A DNA stretch of 64,000 nt, from contig JAGTTD010000024.1 of NCBI GenBank assembly GCA_018398585.1, forward strand, positions 5,608,071 to 5,672,070, given 5' to 3'. Below, piece after piece: positions 11,515 to 21,484 of the stretch (positions are counted from its first letter, which is position 1; every line of letters starts with the position of its first letter). Position numbers and translations under genes: made by a program. The stretch is from Simmondsia chinensis. Lineage: Eukaryota; Streptophyta; Magnoliopsida; Caryophyllales; Simmondsiaceae. Under the pieces are notes generated by a model, which worked only from the letters and a program-made list of their open reading frames with translations, did no database searches and was not told where the DNA came from.

Positions 11515-12660
11515 GTCTTGATTTATCCTCAACACTTTAGCCTCGGTCACCACATGGCTGGCTCTTCGGACATTACTTTTGAATTTTTTTCTTACTTTCT
11601 CGTGAAGTCCCTTTTGAGGTTTCGATCTTTGTCTCATTCTCGAGCTCGTCTACTCCATTCCCGTCATTTCATAGCGACTCACGCCTCTCGCTCTTTGGAC
11701 CGTTATGCTGACAGGTTCCTGGTCCAATCATGATGCTATATTTACCCAAACAATGTTTTGGTCTATCCCGGTGCTCCTACTGATGGAATAGTTCTGCCTC
11801 AGTCCTCTGTGGATTTTCTTTCGGGCTATGGGCTACAATGGTGGCTTGGTCTTGTGCTAGGAATTTAATCCAGCGGGCCCTTCTCGTTTATCCATCGTCA
11901 ATCCTGTGACCCGCTTTTACTTTCCTCTGGGCTTGCTGACCGAAAGAATCTTATCCTCTTTCATTCGATGTCCCATGACAGTTATCTTGAGGTGCCAAAA
12001 TTCAACCTCTTCCTTTAGGTACACCGTTAACTTGCTGGTATATGGCGTTAGTTCGGGATTGGTTAGAGGGGAGTGGTCCAACACTCACACGGTTTTTGCA
12101 TGGGAAGACGGTTGGGCGTATAAGGGCGAGTTATATGTCGGGGGGAGGAACTTATTATTTCATGTCCTTGTCTGTATTGGTGACCTTATCTACCTGATGT
12201 CGAACTGGGGTTCCTATATCTCAGAGCGATCTCCTTTTTCTGGCACCTATGTTGTTCGATGGGACAAGCTTTGAACTTCTATCGAGTTCCTATTTTTCCC
12301 TTCGAGGGTTCGCCAGAATATAGCCCATTGTGATGATGCCGATCTGTTCCGCTGGGATGGCCCTGCAGTTAGGGGTACCTCGTTTTATCTGGTCCTACTG
12401 TGCAACTCTCTTTTCGGGGTGTGGTTGCAACGTGACCGCGATGACTTTTCTTCTTGGTTTCTTTATAAGAGTGTTCATTACAGGTTCCTAGTCCCTCGAG
12501 ATGTTGGAACTTCATATGTGGTAGGGTTGTCGGTTTTCGGCCGGTACTTGACCATTGCTTCTGGGGGTGGCTGATATCGCTGTTATTTGGACAGTCCTGA
12601 CCATGGCGTTTTGGAGCATTTGGGGCAATACCTTTATCGGGGACTAATCTCATTATACCC
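11515..12660 (+). pseudogene. Tat-type antisense ORF, N-terminal part, degraded
   Basis: Broken plus-strand frames (11518-11733, 11906-12274) give FYFPLGLLTERILSSFIRC and ELYVGGRNLLFHVLVCIGDL, resembling the putative gypsy-type transposon protein family (Pfam Transposase_28-like) found as an antisense ORF between pol and the 3' LTR of some Tat elements. The strand is opposite to the pol of gypsy element 2 (17.84-23.11 kb), as expected for that architecture. The family assignment rests on overall feel and position, not on a decisive motif. Confidence 0.4.
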
Positions 12661-13006
12661 GTACACAGGAACTCTTTACCTTGAGCTGCTGGGTCTTGTG
12701 CTCCCTTTTTAATATGACCTCCTCAGTTCCTTGGACTTTGGCCTTAGCATGCCTTTAGCTTTTGTTATGTATTTCTGCGGTAAGTTTAGTAGTGGTTGTT
12801 TGGCTACTTCTTGGGTTAAGTGCCCTCTTTTTTATAAGTGGATGTACTTGGTATGTATCTTATTTTGGAATATTTGCGTTTGAAATATAGAATTGGATGC
12901 TTGTATCTTGGGATTTTTGTATCTTGAAATTTTAAGTCGCAGGTGTGATCTTGGACGTTTCTTGTTCTGTTGAAATTTTTCGTATCTCGGCCCTATGGAT
13001 CTCGGA
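12661..13006. other. No gene seen
   Basis: T-rich sequence with no convincing coding content. It joins the degraded antisense ORF to the tandem array at 13007 and probably belongs to the same retroelement. Confidence 0.3.
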
Positions 13007-13112
13007 CATGTCTCGGCCCATCCAATCTCGGGCGTGTCTCAGCCCATCCAATCTCAAGCGTGTCTCGGCCCATCCAATCTCAAGCGTGTCTCGGCCCATC
13101 TAATCTCGGCTC
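13007..13112. repeat. 26-bp tandem repeat, four copies
   Basis: The unit GTGTCTCGGCCCATCCAATC plus six bases (CTCGGGCG-like or TCAAGC) starts at 13007, 13033, 13059 and 13085. Copies differ by one or two bases; flanking sequence (12980-13006) holds looser matches to ATCTCGG. It lies directly before LTR1 of the RRM-bearing element. Confidence 0.85.
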
Positions 13113-13127
13113 ATTGGACCTCAGTCG

Positions 13128-13781
13128 TATCACGATCCTTGCCTTGGCCCGATCCAGTTCACTACCCGAGGTCCGGCCTAACACATCAAGATGCATCTTA
13201 ATAATTTTATTATATTTTGTTGGAATATTCTAGAATGTTCTAGAAGCTTTTCGAATAGTCCTTATGTATGTAATAGCTTAAGAGTAGTAGTAATTACTTA
13301 AGATATTATCTAGAACACATTGTAAGGACAACACTTGGGGAAGTGCTTGATTGCACGTTAGCCAAGGGGCGTGTCCCTAGGGAAGTGAGTACACATGTGA
13401 CAAAGTGTATCTAGACAATGCCTTGCCTAGGAAGCTCAATAGTGGCATTAATTAGGGATGGTTGGGGAGTTGGGGGCATTTTAGGCTCTTCTTTAGCATT
13501 TTTTCCATGTATTGGCAATCTATAAATAGGGGTAGTAGTTATGTAATGGAAAAATCAATCAACTAAAATGATACGAATGAAATATTCTACTTTTCTCATC
13601 TCCCATATTTTCTCCCTTTAATTTCTCATCTTAATATTTTATCTTCTCCTCTCATCTTAAAGCTCTAATTTCTCTTCTTTTTCTCATCTAAATTCTGAAA
13701 TCCTTCTCTTCTCATCCCAAATTCTGAAATTATCCTTCAAAACCTGTCCAAAGCCGAGTCACTAATCTAAGGATCATGACA
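13128..13781 (+). repeat. LTR1 of RRM element
   Basis: Begins TATCACGATCC (the expected TG is mutated to TA) and ends GGATCATGACA. It holds a TATA box, TATAAATAGG at 13521-13530, and a CT-rich segment (13590-13735) with repeats of TCTCATC. It is colinear with LTR2 along its whole length, with scattered substitutions and short indels. Confidence 0.85.
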
Positions 13782-13882
13782 ATGTGGTATTAGGGCTATC
13801 TTGCGATCAAGAGACTCATTATATATATATATGCTGCTCTCATTACCAAATCAAAAAAAAAAAAAAAATTAGACTGTTCATC

Positions 13883-14200
13883 ATGGCCGCAAGAAAAGAT
13901 TGGGAATCTACACTTGCTGTCAAGATTTCAAATCTTCTATATCCTGTCACCACAAGTGTCCTCAACCAACTCTTCTCTCCCTATGGTCAGATTTATGAAA
14001 TTGAAATCATCGCAACAACTTCCTTGAATGTTGAAGCTTTTGTAACCTTTTATTCAAGGAAAGGCGTGGGGAGTGCACTTAAATGGCTAAATGGAAGAAA
14101 CATCTACGACTATTATTGTATGATGGACATTCAATTCTACAAGCCCTTTAAGGAAATCGCAATGAAATTGGATGAGGTGCTAGCAAATCTCAGTCCATAA
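13883..14200 (+). CDS. RRM domain protein carried by LTR element (PTB-like)
   Basis: The 105-aa ORF starts MAARKDWESTLAVKISNLLY and has the beta-alpha-beta-beta-alpha-beta order of an RRM: a strand with VKISNLLYPVTTSVLNQLFS, the GQIYEIEI strand, a VEAFVTFYSRKGVGSALKWL segment, and LNGRNIYDYYCMMDIQFYKP at the end. The combination of YPVT..VLNQLFS.YG and LNGRNIY..CC/YC..DIQF is characteristic of the second RRM of polypyrimidine tract-binding proteins and hnRNP L. The frame is open upstream to 13784, but the Met at 13883 is the sensible start. It lies between LTR1 and LTR2, so it is presumably transcribed from LTR1. A captured host exon or a specialised element protein are both possible. Confidence 0.6.
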   Translation: MAARKDWESTLAVKISNLLYPVTTSVLNQLFSPYGQIYEIEIIATTSLNVEAFVTFYSRKGVGSALKWLNGRNIYDYYCMMDIQFYKPFKEIAMKLDEVLANLSP

Positions 14201-14208
14201 ACGAGAAG

Positions 14209-14586
14209 TTGAACAAGTGTACGCACATCCTAGGCCATCCTAACATTGGCCACGGGGTGGGGACTGTGGACAAATCGGATGACTCAACCATCGCGGAGGA
14301 AACCGAAGGCAACCTTGATGAAGAAGTAGACATAATAACCGTTGAGGAGGGTAAATTGGTTGGAGAATCCGTGTTTGAGGAAACAATCGAGCCTCGTCCA
14401 GCTGCTACATTGGAACTTGAAGATGACCTTAATGTTGACGTGGAAATCATGACCGTTGAGGAGGCAGTGGCAATTGGTGAAAAGGGCGAACAGGACATTG
14501 ACATGAACATCGGTGTAGAGACTAAGGCGGCGCTGCAAATGAGTGACAGTCCTCTTGATGCAAGACAGCCAAAAGTTCAAGGGTAA
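14209..14586 (+). CDS. Acidic low-complexity ORF next to the RRM
   Basis: The 125-aa frame is rich in Glu and Asp and shows an imprecise internal repeat: DIITVEEGKLVGES and EIMTVEEAVAIGEK. It lies in a different frame from the RRM ORF and begins 8 bases after its stop, so it may be the C-terminal part of the same original protein after a frameshift. No known domain was recognised. Confidence 0.4.
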   Translation: MNKCTHILGHPNIGHGVGTVDKSDDSTIAEETEGNLDEEVDIITVEEGKLVGESVFEETIEPRPAATLELEDDLNVDVEIMTVEEAVAIGEKGEQDIDMNIGVETKAALQMSDSPLDARQPKVQG

Positions 14587-14753
14587 AACCGTGTCAAGCT
14601 CACCAACTCAAGCCTAAGACTTCTCGAAGAGACATAAAAAAGATCAAGGTCAAAGCGCGGGTATGGAAACAATTTCCAAAAATAGGGATCGGCACGAAGC
14701 ACTTGGGCCACATAACATACTTGAAGACAAGGATGATTTCAAGGGGAAGGGTT

Positions 14754-15406
14754 TGTCACAATCCTTGCCTTGGCCCAATCCAGTTCCCTACCTGAGGTCC
14801 GGCCCAACACATCAAGACGCATAATAACAATTTTTTTATATTTTGTTGGAATATTCTGGAACGCTCTAGAAGCTTCTTGAATAGTCCTTACGTATGTAAT
14901 AGCTTAAAAGTAGTAGTAATTACTTAAGATATTATCTAGAACACATTGTAAAGGACAACACTTGAGGAAGTGCTTGATTGCACGTTAGCCAAGGGGCGTG
15001 TCCCTAGGGAAGTATGTACACATGTGACAAAATTTATCTAGACAATGCCTTGCCTAGCAAGCTCAACCGTGGCATTAATTAGGGACGGTTGGGGAGTTGG
15101 GGCATTCTAGGCTCTTCTTTAGCATTTTTTCTATGTATTGGCAATCTATAAATAGGGGTAGTAGTTATGTAATGGAAAAATTAATCAACTAAAATGATAT
15201 GAATGAAATATCCTACTTTTCTCATCTCCCGTATTTCTCTCTCTAATTTCTCATTTTAATATTTCATCTTCTCCTCTCATCTTAAAAGTCTAATTTCACT
15301 TCTTTTTCTCATCTAAATTCTGAAATCCTTCTCTTATCATCCCCAATTTTGAAATTATCCTTCAAAACCAATCCAAATTCGAGTCACCAATCCAAGGATC
15401 GGGACA
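14754..15406 (+). repeat. LTR2 of RRM element
   Basis: Begins TGTCACAATCC and ends GGATCGGGACA. The TATA box TATAAATAGG is at 15147-15156. The purine tract lies directly upstream and a good Met-tRNA primer site (TGGTATCAGAGC) directly downstream, so this LTR is flanked by both internal borders, as in a tandem LTR-internal-LTR-internal array. Confidence 0.85.
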
Positions 15407-15421
15407 AAGTGGTATCAGAGC

Positions 15422-16620
15422 TATCTTACGATCAAGAGGCTCGTTCTGGCTTGGCGGCTTCTATGGGGGTTCCTACTACTATATCAGATCCTTCTGTCCC
15501 GAGAGTGATGATTGAAGTAGCTGGAGCTTCCGAGGCCTTGGGGTCTTCTGGTTCGAACTTGCCAAAACTCCTTCCATCTTTCCTCGAGGAGATTTCTTTA
15601 ACCCTTCCTTATGATAGACGCCCATCACCTTTGCGTGCATCTAAAAGGATATTCGATGTTTCCCCAGATCAAAGAAGGGTTCTCTCTCCGAAGGCTGGGA
15701 AGGGGAAGGAGGTGGATACGGCGGGTTCCTCCGTAGCAGTGGAAGGTTTTGGCTCCTATGTCTTGATTCCAACAAAGGTCAGTACCCCGGTAATTAATTA
15801 TCATTGCGCCTTTACAGCTAACGTGAATGCTTATTGGGAGATGTGTGCCTGCCATCTTTTCCTAAAGGACTTTGCTTATCTAGATGAGGTCTCTCCATAA
15901 TATGCAGCTGTCCACCTATCACAAGTAACCTTTGAATGTGTTTATTATTATATTTCTGGGTTTGCGTAGTCGGGAAGTATTCCTTCAGCTAATCTTGCTG
16001 CATTGTGTGTCTTTGTGGAAGTTCTTTGCTTGTTCAGCGTCCGTGTATCTCCGTTGGAGGAAATGCTATCGGGAGTTGGGGGAAGTACATCGATTGAATG
16101 ACGAGCTCAAGTTGCAGCTGTCCCGATCAAGCCCTGTTTCCTTGGAGCAGGGTGACCGTACTGTGGCACAAAATACTCGTATTTCTAAGTTGGAGTCTCT
16201 TGTTTCGTGGCGAGGTGCTCGTGTTTCTGAGCTAGAGGCTTTCATCTCAGCATGAGATGCTCAAGTGTTTGCGCTGAAGTCCCTTGCCGTGGCGCAGGAT
16301 GCTCGCGTGTCTGAGTTGGAGTCCCTTGCTTTGACACGAGATGCCCGGATATCTCACTTGGAGGCCCTTACCTTGACTATTCCAGAACAAGTTTCACGTG
16401 TTGTCTCAGACTTTAAGGGGTTGTTGAATTCCAGAACCAGTACTGGAAAGGATTCGACACGGGGTTGGCCTTGCTGTGAAGAAGGCGAAGCATTTGGACC
16501 CCCACCTCGGAGTTTCTTTTCTTCAGGGAGTCTATCAGTCAGTTTTGGATGACGCGAAGGACGGGAGGCTCGGTGCGACCAGTTCGTCTAATGCCACTCA
16601 CCCTGCTAGCGGCAAGTGGG
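15422..16620 (+). pseudogene. Tat-type antisense ORF, C-terminal coiled-coil part
   Basis: Plus-strand frames at 15349-15900, 15932-16255, 16265-16552 and 16476-16739 together encode a Ser/Pro-rich stretch, then a coiled coil with near-perfect repeats of VSELESLAxxxDARISxLEAL (16170-16380), then EQVSRVVSDFKGLL and VKKAKHLDPHLGVSF. This layout (Ser-rich middle, coiled coil, C-terminal helical tail) is usual for the antisense ORF protein of Tat elements. One stop (16254) splits the coil and a shift follows. It reads opposite to pol at 17.84-23.11 kb. Confidence 0.5.
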
Positions 16621-16876
16621 AATGGATCTGTTCATGCTTTTTGTTGCTCCTACTATTATGTTTCTTTTGTTTGGCATTTCTTTTTGGAAATTTTTTTTTG
16701 TGTGTATCCCCATTCTCTCTTTTTTTTGTATTTGGGTAAATAATGCTTTGTGATGAAATTAATTATGTCGTTTTTGTGTGTGATTGTTGTTTTGGTGACT
16801 TGAGAATTTATTTGTGGCTTGTTTTTATTATATGTGGGGTTTGATTGTTTTGAAAAAGTTGATAGTGTTTCGCTTG
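16621..16876. other. T-rich noncoding spacer
   Basis: A strongly T-rich stretch between the antisense ORF and the tandem array. No gene seen; read on the plus strand it would be the leader-distal side of the antisense ORF, possibly its 3' untranslated region. Confidence 0.4.
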
Positions 16877-17727
16877 CCTCGAAAGCCCTTACAGCTAAAT
16901 GTATTTTGCATGTCGAAAGGGCTTACGGCTTAATGTGTTTGCCCGCCACGGAAGGGCTTACGGCTAAACGTATTTCGCCCTCCTCGGAAGGGCTTACCAC
17001 TTAACGTGTTTGCCCACCTCGGAAGGGCTTACTATTTAACGTGATCTGCCCACCTCGAAAGGGCTTACAGCTTAACGTGTTTGCTGCCTAGGAAGGGCTT
17101 ACGACTAAACGTAATTCGCCTGCCTTGGAAGGGCTTGCGGCTTGAGGTGTTTGCCCGCTTCAGAAGGACTTACGGCTTGACATAATTTGCCCACCTCGGA
17201 AGGGCTTACGGCTTGAAATAATTTGCCCAACTCGGAAGGGCTTAAGGCGAAACGTATTTCACCCGCCTCGGAAGGGCTTACGACATAACGTGTTTCGCCC
17301 GCCTCGGAAGGGCTTACGGCTAAACGTAATTCGCCTGCCTCAGAAGGGCTTACAGCTAAACGTAATTTGCCTGCCTCAGAAGGGCTAACGGCTTGATGTG
17401 CTTGCCCACCTTGAAAGGGCTTACGGCTCAACTTATTTTGCCTTCCTCGAAAGAGCTTACGGCTTAACGTGTTTGCCCGCCTCGGAAGGGCTTATGGCTT
17501 AACGTGATTCGCCCGCCTCGGAAGGGCTTACGGCTTAATGTGTTTGCTCGTCTCGAAATGGCTTATGGCTAAATGTAATTCGCCTGCCTTAGAAGGGCTT
17601 ATGGCTTTACGTGTTTGCCCGCCTCGGAAGGGCTTACAGCTAAACGTATTTCGCCCGCCTCGGAAGGGCTTACAGCTTGATGTAATTCGCCCGCCTCGGA
17701 AGGGCTTATAGCTTAACGTATTTGCCT
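16877..17727. repeat. Array of about 23-24 repeats of 35-36 bp
   Basis: The unit is close to GTGTTTGCCCGCCTCGGAAG followed by GGCTTACGGCTTAAC. Units vary between 35 and 36 bp and alternate between GTGTTTGCCC-, GTAATTCGCC- and GTATTTCGCC-starting forms. Because 36 is a multiple of three, runs of the array stay open and give pseudo-proteins of 12-residue repeats (SPSEAGELRLAV) on the minus strand; I do not regard these as genes. Such arrays between pol and 3' LTR are well known in Tat elements. Confidence 0.9.
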
Positions 17728-17839
17728 GTTCTAGAAAATTTTTCATACTTAAAAGGGAAGAAAGTTCTCGCAAAATGTGGAACGAGTTTATATTCTTCCA
17801 AGGTTTCATACATAGTACTTTCTTGAAAATCCCTCTTTT

Positions 17840-18790
17840 TCACCTTGGAATTAAAGTATTTTGCCATTTTTTTTGTTTTTGGGTGACCATCCTAACCGAT
17901 GCATTTTCCCGCATTTCTTTTATTTCATCCAGCAATTATCTCAATGCCTCTTCGTTGCGTTCCCTATCATAACCCCGTGCTCCAAGACTGGGCTCTCCTA
18001 CCTCTACTGGTAGTATTGCTTCTGTTCCGTACACCAGGTCGTATGGGGTTTCTCCTGTGGCATTTTGTGTTGTCGTTCTATAAGCCCATAATACAATGGC
18101 GAGCTCCTTGGCCCAGTTCCCCTTGGCTTGGTCAAGCCCACGCTTTAGTCCTGAGAGGATATGTTTGTTGGCGAATCCTACCAAACCATTGCTTTGTGGG
18201 TATGCCACCGAAGCGTAGTTTATTCTGATTCCTAGATTCCCACAGTAGTCTTGGAATCTTTGTGAGCTGAACTGGGTACCATTATCGGTAACCAGAGTTT
18301 GCGCGATTCCAAATCGGGTGATGATTCCTTTCCATAGGAACTGGTAGATAGCGCAATTGGTAATTTGGGCAATGAGTTCAGCCTCTATCCATTTGCTGAA
18401 ATAGTTTATGGCCATGATGATATACTTTCTTTATCAGGTCGCCTTGGGGTATGGCCCCGAGATGTCCAACCCCCATTGCTCGAATGGGATTGGGCTAAGG
18501 ATGGGTTGGAGCAAGGACACGAGAGTATGGATTACTGAGGCATGTTTCTAACATTTCTTGCATTTTTGTACAAGGCTTTGGGCGTCTTTTTTCATGGTAG
18601 GCCAGTAGTATCCGAATCGTAAAGCATTGTTAGTCAGTGCTCGACTTCCGAGGTGTTGTCCGCAGATGCCTTCATGGATCTCACGCAAGACATATTCCCC
18701 CTCTTCTTTGCCTAAACATTTTAACAACGAGTGTACGAAGGATATCCTGTACTGGTCCTCGTCGATTAACATGAACCAGGGCGCTCGTCT
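17840..18790 (-). pseudogene. gypsy 2 integrase, catalytic residues lost
   Basis: Zinc-binding domain: REIHEGICGQHLGSRALTN and YYWPTMKKDAQSLVQKCKKC (18548-18772). Core: MAINYFSKWIEAE, TLVTDNGTQFSSQRF and YPQSNGLVGFANKHI (17936-18415). In active relatives these read VAIDYFSKW and QSNGQVEAxNK, so the first Asp is Asn and the catalytic Glu is Gly here; only the middle Asp (DNG) is kept. The C-terminal domain stops near 17840 without its GDLVL part. Confidence 0.85.
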
Positions 18791-18964
18791 CTGGACCAGT
18801 TTTGCCTCTATTTGGGTGCTAGGGAGGGTTCATTTTTTTATATACTCTATCATGGGGTGCCACCAGTCGTCTACGGCCCGCACTTGCGCACCTTTTTCTG
18901 AGAGAAAGGAGGGCGGCGGGTTCCTACAAGAAGTTTCGACCTCCTCGACTTGGACGGTGGGGTC

Positions 18965-19441
18965 TCAGTGCTTCTCTTTCGGTCTCGAACTGGCTATTTG
19001 GCTTAGCTCATCTGCTCTAACGTTTTCTGCTCGTGATATGAGGTGAATCCTGAAGTGGGAAAAGGCTCCTATTGCTTCGTTCACAACCTTTAAACATTCC
19101 ATTATGGTAGTACTTCGTGCTCCATAGATTCCCTGGATTTGTTTGACAACCAGCTGGGAATCGCTGAACACCTCAATCTGCAGGGCGCTTGCTCTTTTCG
19201 CTATTCTTAGTCCGTGGAAGAGTGCCTCGTTTTTGGCCTCGTTGTTGCTGGCCCTGAATTTCAATCGTATGGAATATGAGAAATGCTGACCCGTGGATGA
19301 GATGAGTAAGATCCCTGCCCCACTTCCTTGATTATTGGAGGATCTGTCAACGTATAATCTCCAGGACTCCCCTGGGGTGTCTCTTGAATCTACGGTTAGT
19401 GTGTTGTTAGCGAACGAACATTCGGCTAGGAAATCAGCCAA
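18965..19441 (-). pseudogene. gypsy 2 archaeal-type RNase H (aRH)
   Basis: An uninterrupted 158-aa frame contains WRLYVDRSSNNQGSGAGILL, LKFRASNNEAKNEALFHGL, IEVFSDSQLVVKQIQG and LISRAENVRADELSQIASS. The first catalytic Asp motif is VDRSS rather than VDGSS, and the usual NNEAEYEAL reads NNEAKNEAL. This is the Tat-lineage second RNase H. Confidence 0.85.
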
Positions 19442-19474
19442 TGCCTATGCCTTGATTGCTGTTCTTGACTCGAA

Positions 19475-20055
19475 CTAGATACCGTGCTCTAGTAGTTCAA
19501 CTGCCCAAGCCAGCATTCTTCCCAAGCATTCAAGCTGCCGGAGCGATTTTTGAAGGGGTTGATTGGTTTGTATCTGGATTCGATGCGTTTGGAAGTAGGG
19601 ACGAAGTTTCTTGGCGGCCATGACGGTGGCATAGGTGAGCTTTTCGATGTGGGGGTATCGTCTCTCCAAATCTTGGAATATTTGACACACAAAGTAGACC
19701 GGTTTCTGGTCATTTCCCTTCTCAAACACCAATACAGCGCTTACTGTGTTGTCCAATGCTGCTATGTAAAGGATCAATTCTTCTCTAGTGGCTTGTTTTG
19801 ATATGGTGGGGAGTTTTGCTAGGTGTTCTTTGAGTTCTTGGAAGGCTTGTTCGTAGGTTTCGTCCCACCTGAAGCCCTCCCTGCCGTGCAAGATCTTGAA
19901 GAAAGGGAGAGACCCATCCACTAGGCGGCTAATGAACCTATTGAGTGTGGTTAGGCAACCTGTCAGCTTTTGGATATCTTTTGACGTCTTTCGGGTCACC
20001 ATTCTCAAGATCGCATTCACTTTGGCAGGATAGGCTTCTATTCCTCTCGAGCTTA
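19475..20055 (-). pseudogene. gypsy 2 reverse transcriptase thumb and RNase H
   Basis: The frame starts at SSRGIEAYPAKVNAILRM, continues with the connection (TSKDIQKLTGCLTTLNRFIS, LPFFKILHG, FRWDETYEQAFQELKEHL), and then the retroviral-type RNase H (LILYIAALDNTVSAVLVFE, RRYPHIEKLTYATVMAAKKL, RMLAWAVELLEHGI). The frame upstream of SSRGIEAYP belongs to the solo LTR insert; the missing front part of the enzyme lies at 21485-21990. Confidence 0.85.
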
Positions 20056-20212
20056 TGATGCGTGCCGAGCACAGCAAATTAAAATTAAACTCTAAATCAA
20101 CCTGACTAACTAGTAGATAGGGGAAGTAGAGGTTGATCCCACGAGGGTTAAAGTGTTTCAATTATCTAAATTCGAGTTTCCTAAATAACTAATCTAATAA
20201 CGCAAGTAAATT

Positions 20213-20245
<33 letters not shown>

Positions 20246-21484
20246 GGGGGTGTTCTGGATTCAACTATCTAAAGTACGCTACATGAAGTAATCTGTTAAA
20301 GATGTGAACTTTCTAAAGGTTCTTAACAATATATTAAAAGCATTCAGTAGAGAATAGAGAAATTCACCATGAATTTAGTAACTAATCATCAACACATTCA
20401 ATTCACTAGTTTAACTAGATTGACTGTAGAATTCACCAACGAAGCTATTACTCCCCATCTTTCCTTAATTTTGGTTTAATCCAGACGACCTGCAATTAAA
20501 CCCTAACCACTAAACAACCCTCAAATGATTGAAAAGTTTAATCTAATTGCAGCTTTAACGAATAAGAAAGACATCATCAATCCTAGACAATAACATACAA
20601 CGATGCAGATATTTAGTCTAGACTATGAAATATCATAACAGAAAGCATAAACTTGACCATCCATGTCTCTATTATTTGCTACTTGTGTTAATTCAACCAA
20701 GCAATTATGAACATAGAATCATTAACTAGCATTAGATATCAAGAAGTAATTGAGTAGTAGGCCTCCTACACAACCAATCCATCAATCATGACATTCAAGC
20801 ACAAATGATTCATAGATATTTAAACATAGCGATGTGAAATTCATTAAAATCAAAATACTTGTCTCATGATCACAAATTCATGGTTTCAATCCTTTCTCTA
20901 CCGAATAATAAAAGATTACACACTCATGATCATTGAAGAAAAGAAAGAATTAAAGAAAAGATAAGAAGAACTCATGCTAAATTAATTGATGAAGAACACG
21001 TCTCTACAGCTCCTTGGATCTTCAAAAACGTGCATCCCTTGATGATTCTTGGTTAGGGCTCTCCACCACGTTTTTTTTTTTTTAAATTGAATTTTCCTAA
21101 AAATTAGGCATGTAATCTTCTTGGAATCCTTTTTGAATTAGGAAACACCTTAAGATAAGCATTTGTCAGCTGAAAAATAAGTCAAAAAGCCCAAAATAAC
21201 GTTTTGCCACATAAAACGAGCCTCTTGGCACCCAAGTAACTTCCAGTTCTTATCTAATTGAGATTCTAAGTAGATTTTTGTCCAAATTGAAATTCCCTCC
21301 AGCTTGCCATCTAAATTTCTTATCAATTAATCTCATATCAGCTCCTAAAATCAAGGAAACAATCAAATAATTACTAAAATTCAAAAATACAGAATTATTA
21401 ATTTAAAAACATAAATAATCATAAAAAACACAACCAAAAAGCATAAAGTATGATAATTAAATATAACATTTCTAGCACTTATCA
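20056..21484. mobile_element. Probable solo LTR (1429 bp) inside gypsy 2 reverse transcriptase
   Basis: The block interrupts the reverse transcriptase exactly between FLGFIVS (21485 side) and SSRGIEAYP (20055 side). On the plus strand it starts TGATGCGTGCC and ends GCACTTATCA, so it has TG...CA ends with imperfect inversion. Minus-strand flanks are TAAGT and TAAGC, a 5-bp target duplication with one mismatch. Inside are a run of 29 G (20215-20243) and AT-rich sequence; no coding region was seen. Confidence 0.65.
20215..20243 (+). repeat. Poly-G run of 29
   Basis: Twenty-nine consecutive G, followed by TT and five more G. It lies in the presumed solo LTR. Length in the assembly may not be exact. 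Confidence 0.9.

Larger units (their letters stand above)
13128..15406 (+). mobile_element. Non-autonomous LTR retrotransposon with RRM ORF
   Basis: Two near-identical direct repeats of 654 and 653 bp flank a ~970-bp internal region. Their ends are inverted (TGTCACGATCC against GGATCGTGACA, with small changes in each copy). The first LTR is followed by GTGGTATTAGGGC, a mutated initiator-Met tRNA primer site, and the second is preceded by a purine tract AAGGGGAAGGG (14741-14751). The internal region has no gag or pol; it holds an RRM-like ORF and an acidic ORF. A second primer site (TGGTATCAGAGC, 15410-15421) follows LTR2, so LTR2 also acts as the 5' LTR of what lies downstream. No 5-bp target duplication is seen around the pair. 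Confidence 0.8.

Noticed and set aside
12970..13233. Two overlapping ORFs with repeats of CLGPSNL / VSAHPIS
   Set aside because: Translations of the 26-bp tandem array and the LTR start.
16877..17727. CRISPR array
   Set aside because: Units abut directly with no unique spacers, in eukaryotic DNA, next to retrotransposon pol.
17105..17809. Open frames coding 12-residue repeats (SPSEAGELRLAV and KPFRGGR types)
   Set aside because: They arise because the tandem unit is often 36 bp and lacks stops; the same array breaks frame wherever a 35-bp unit occurs.
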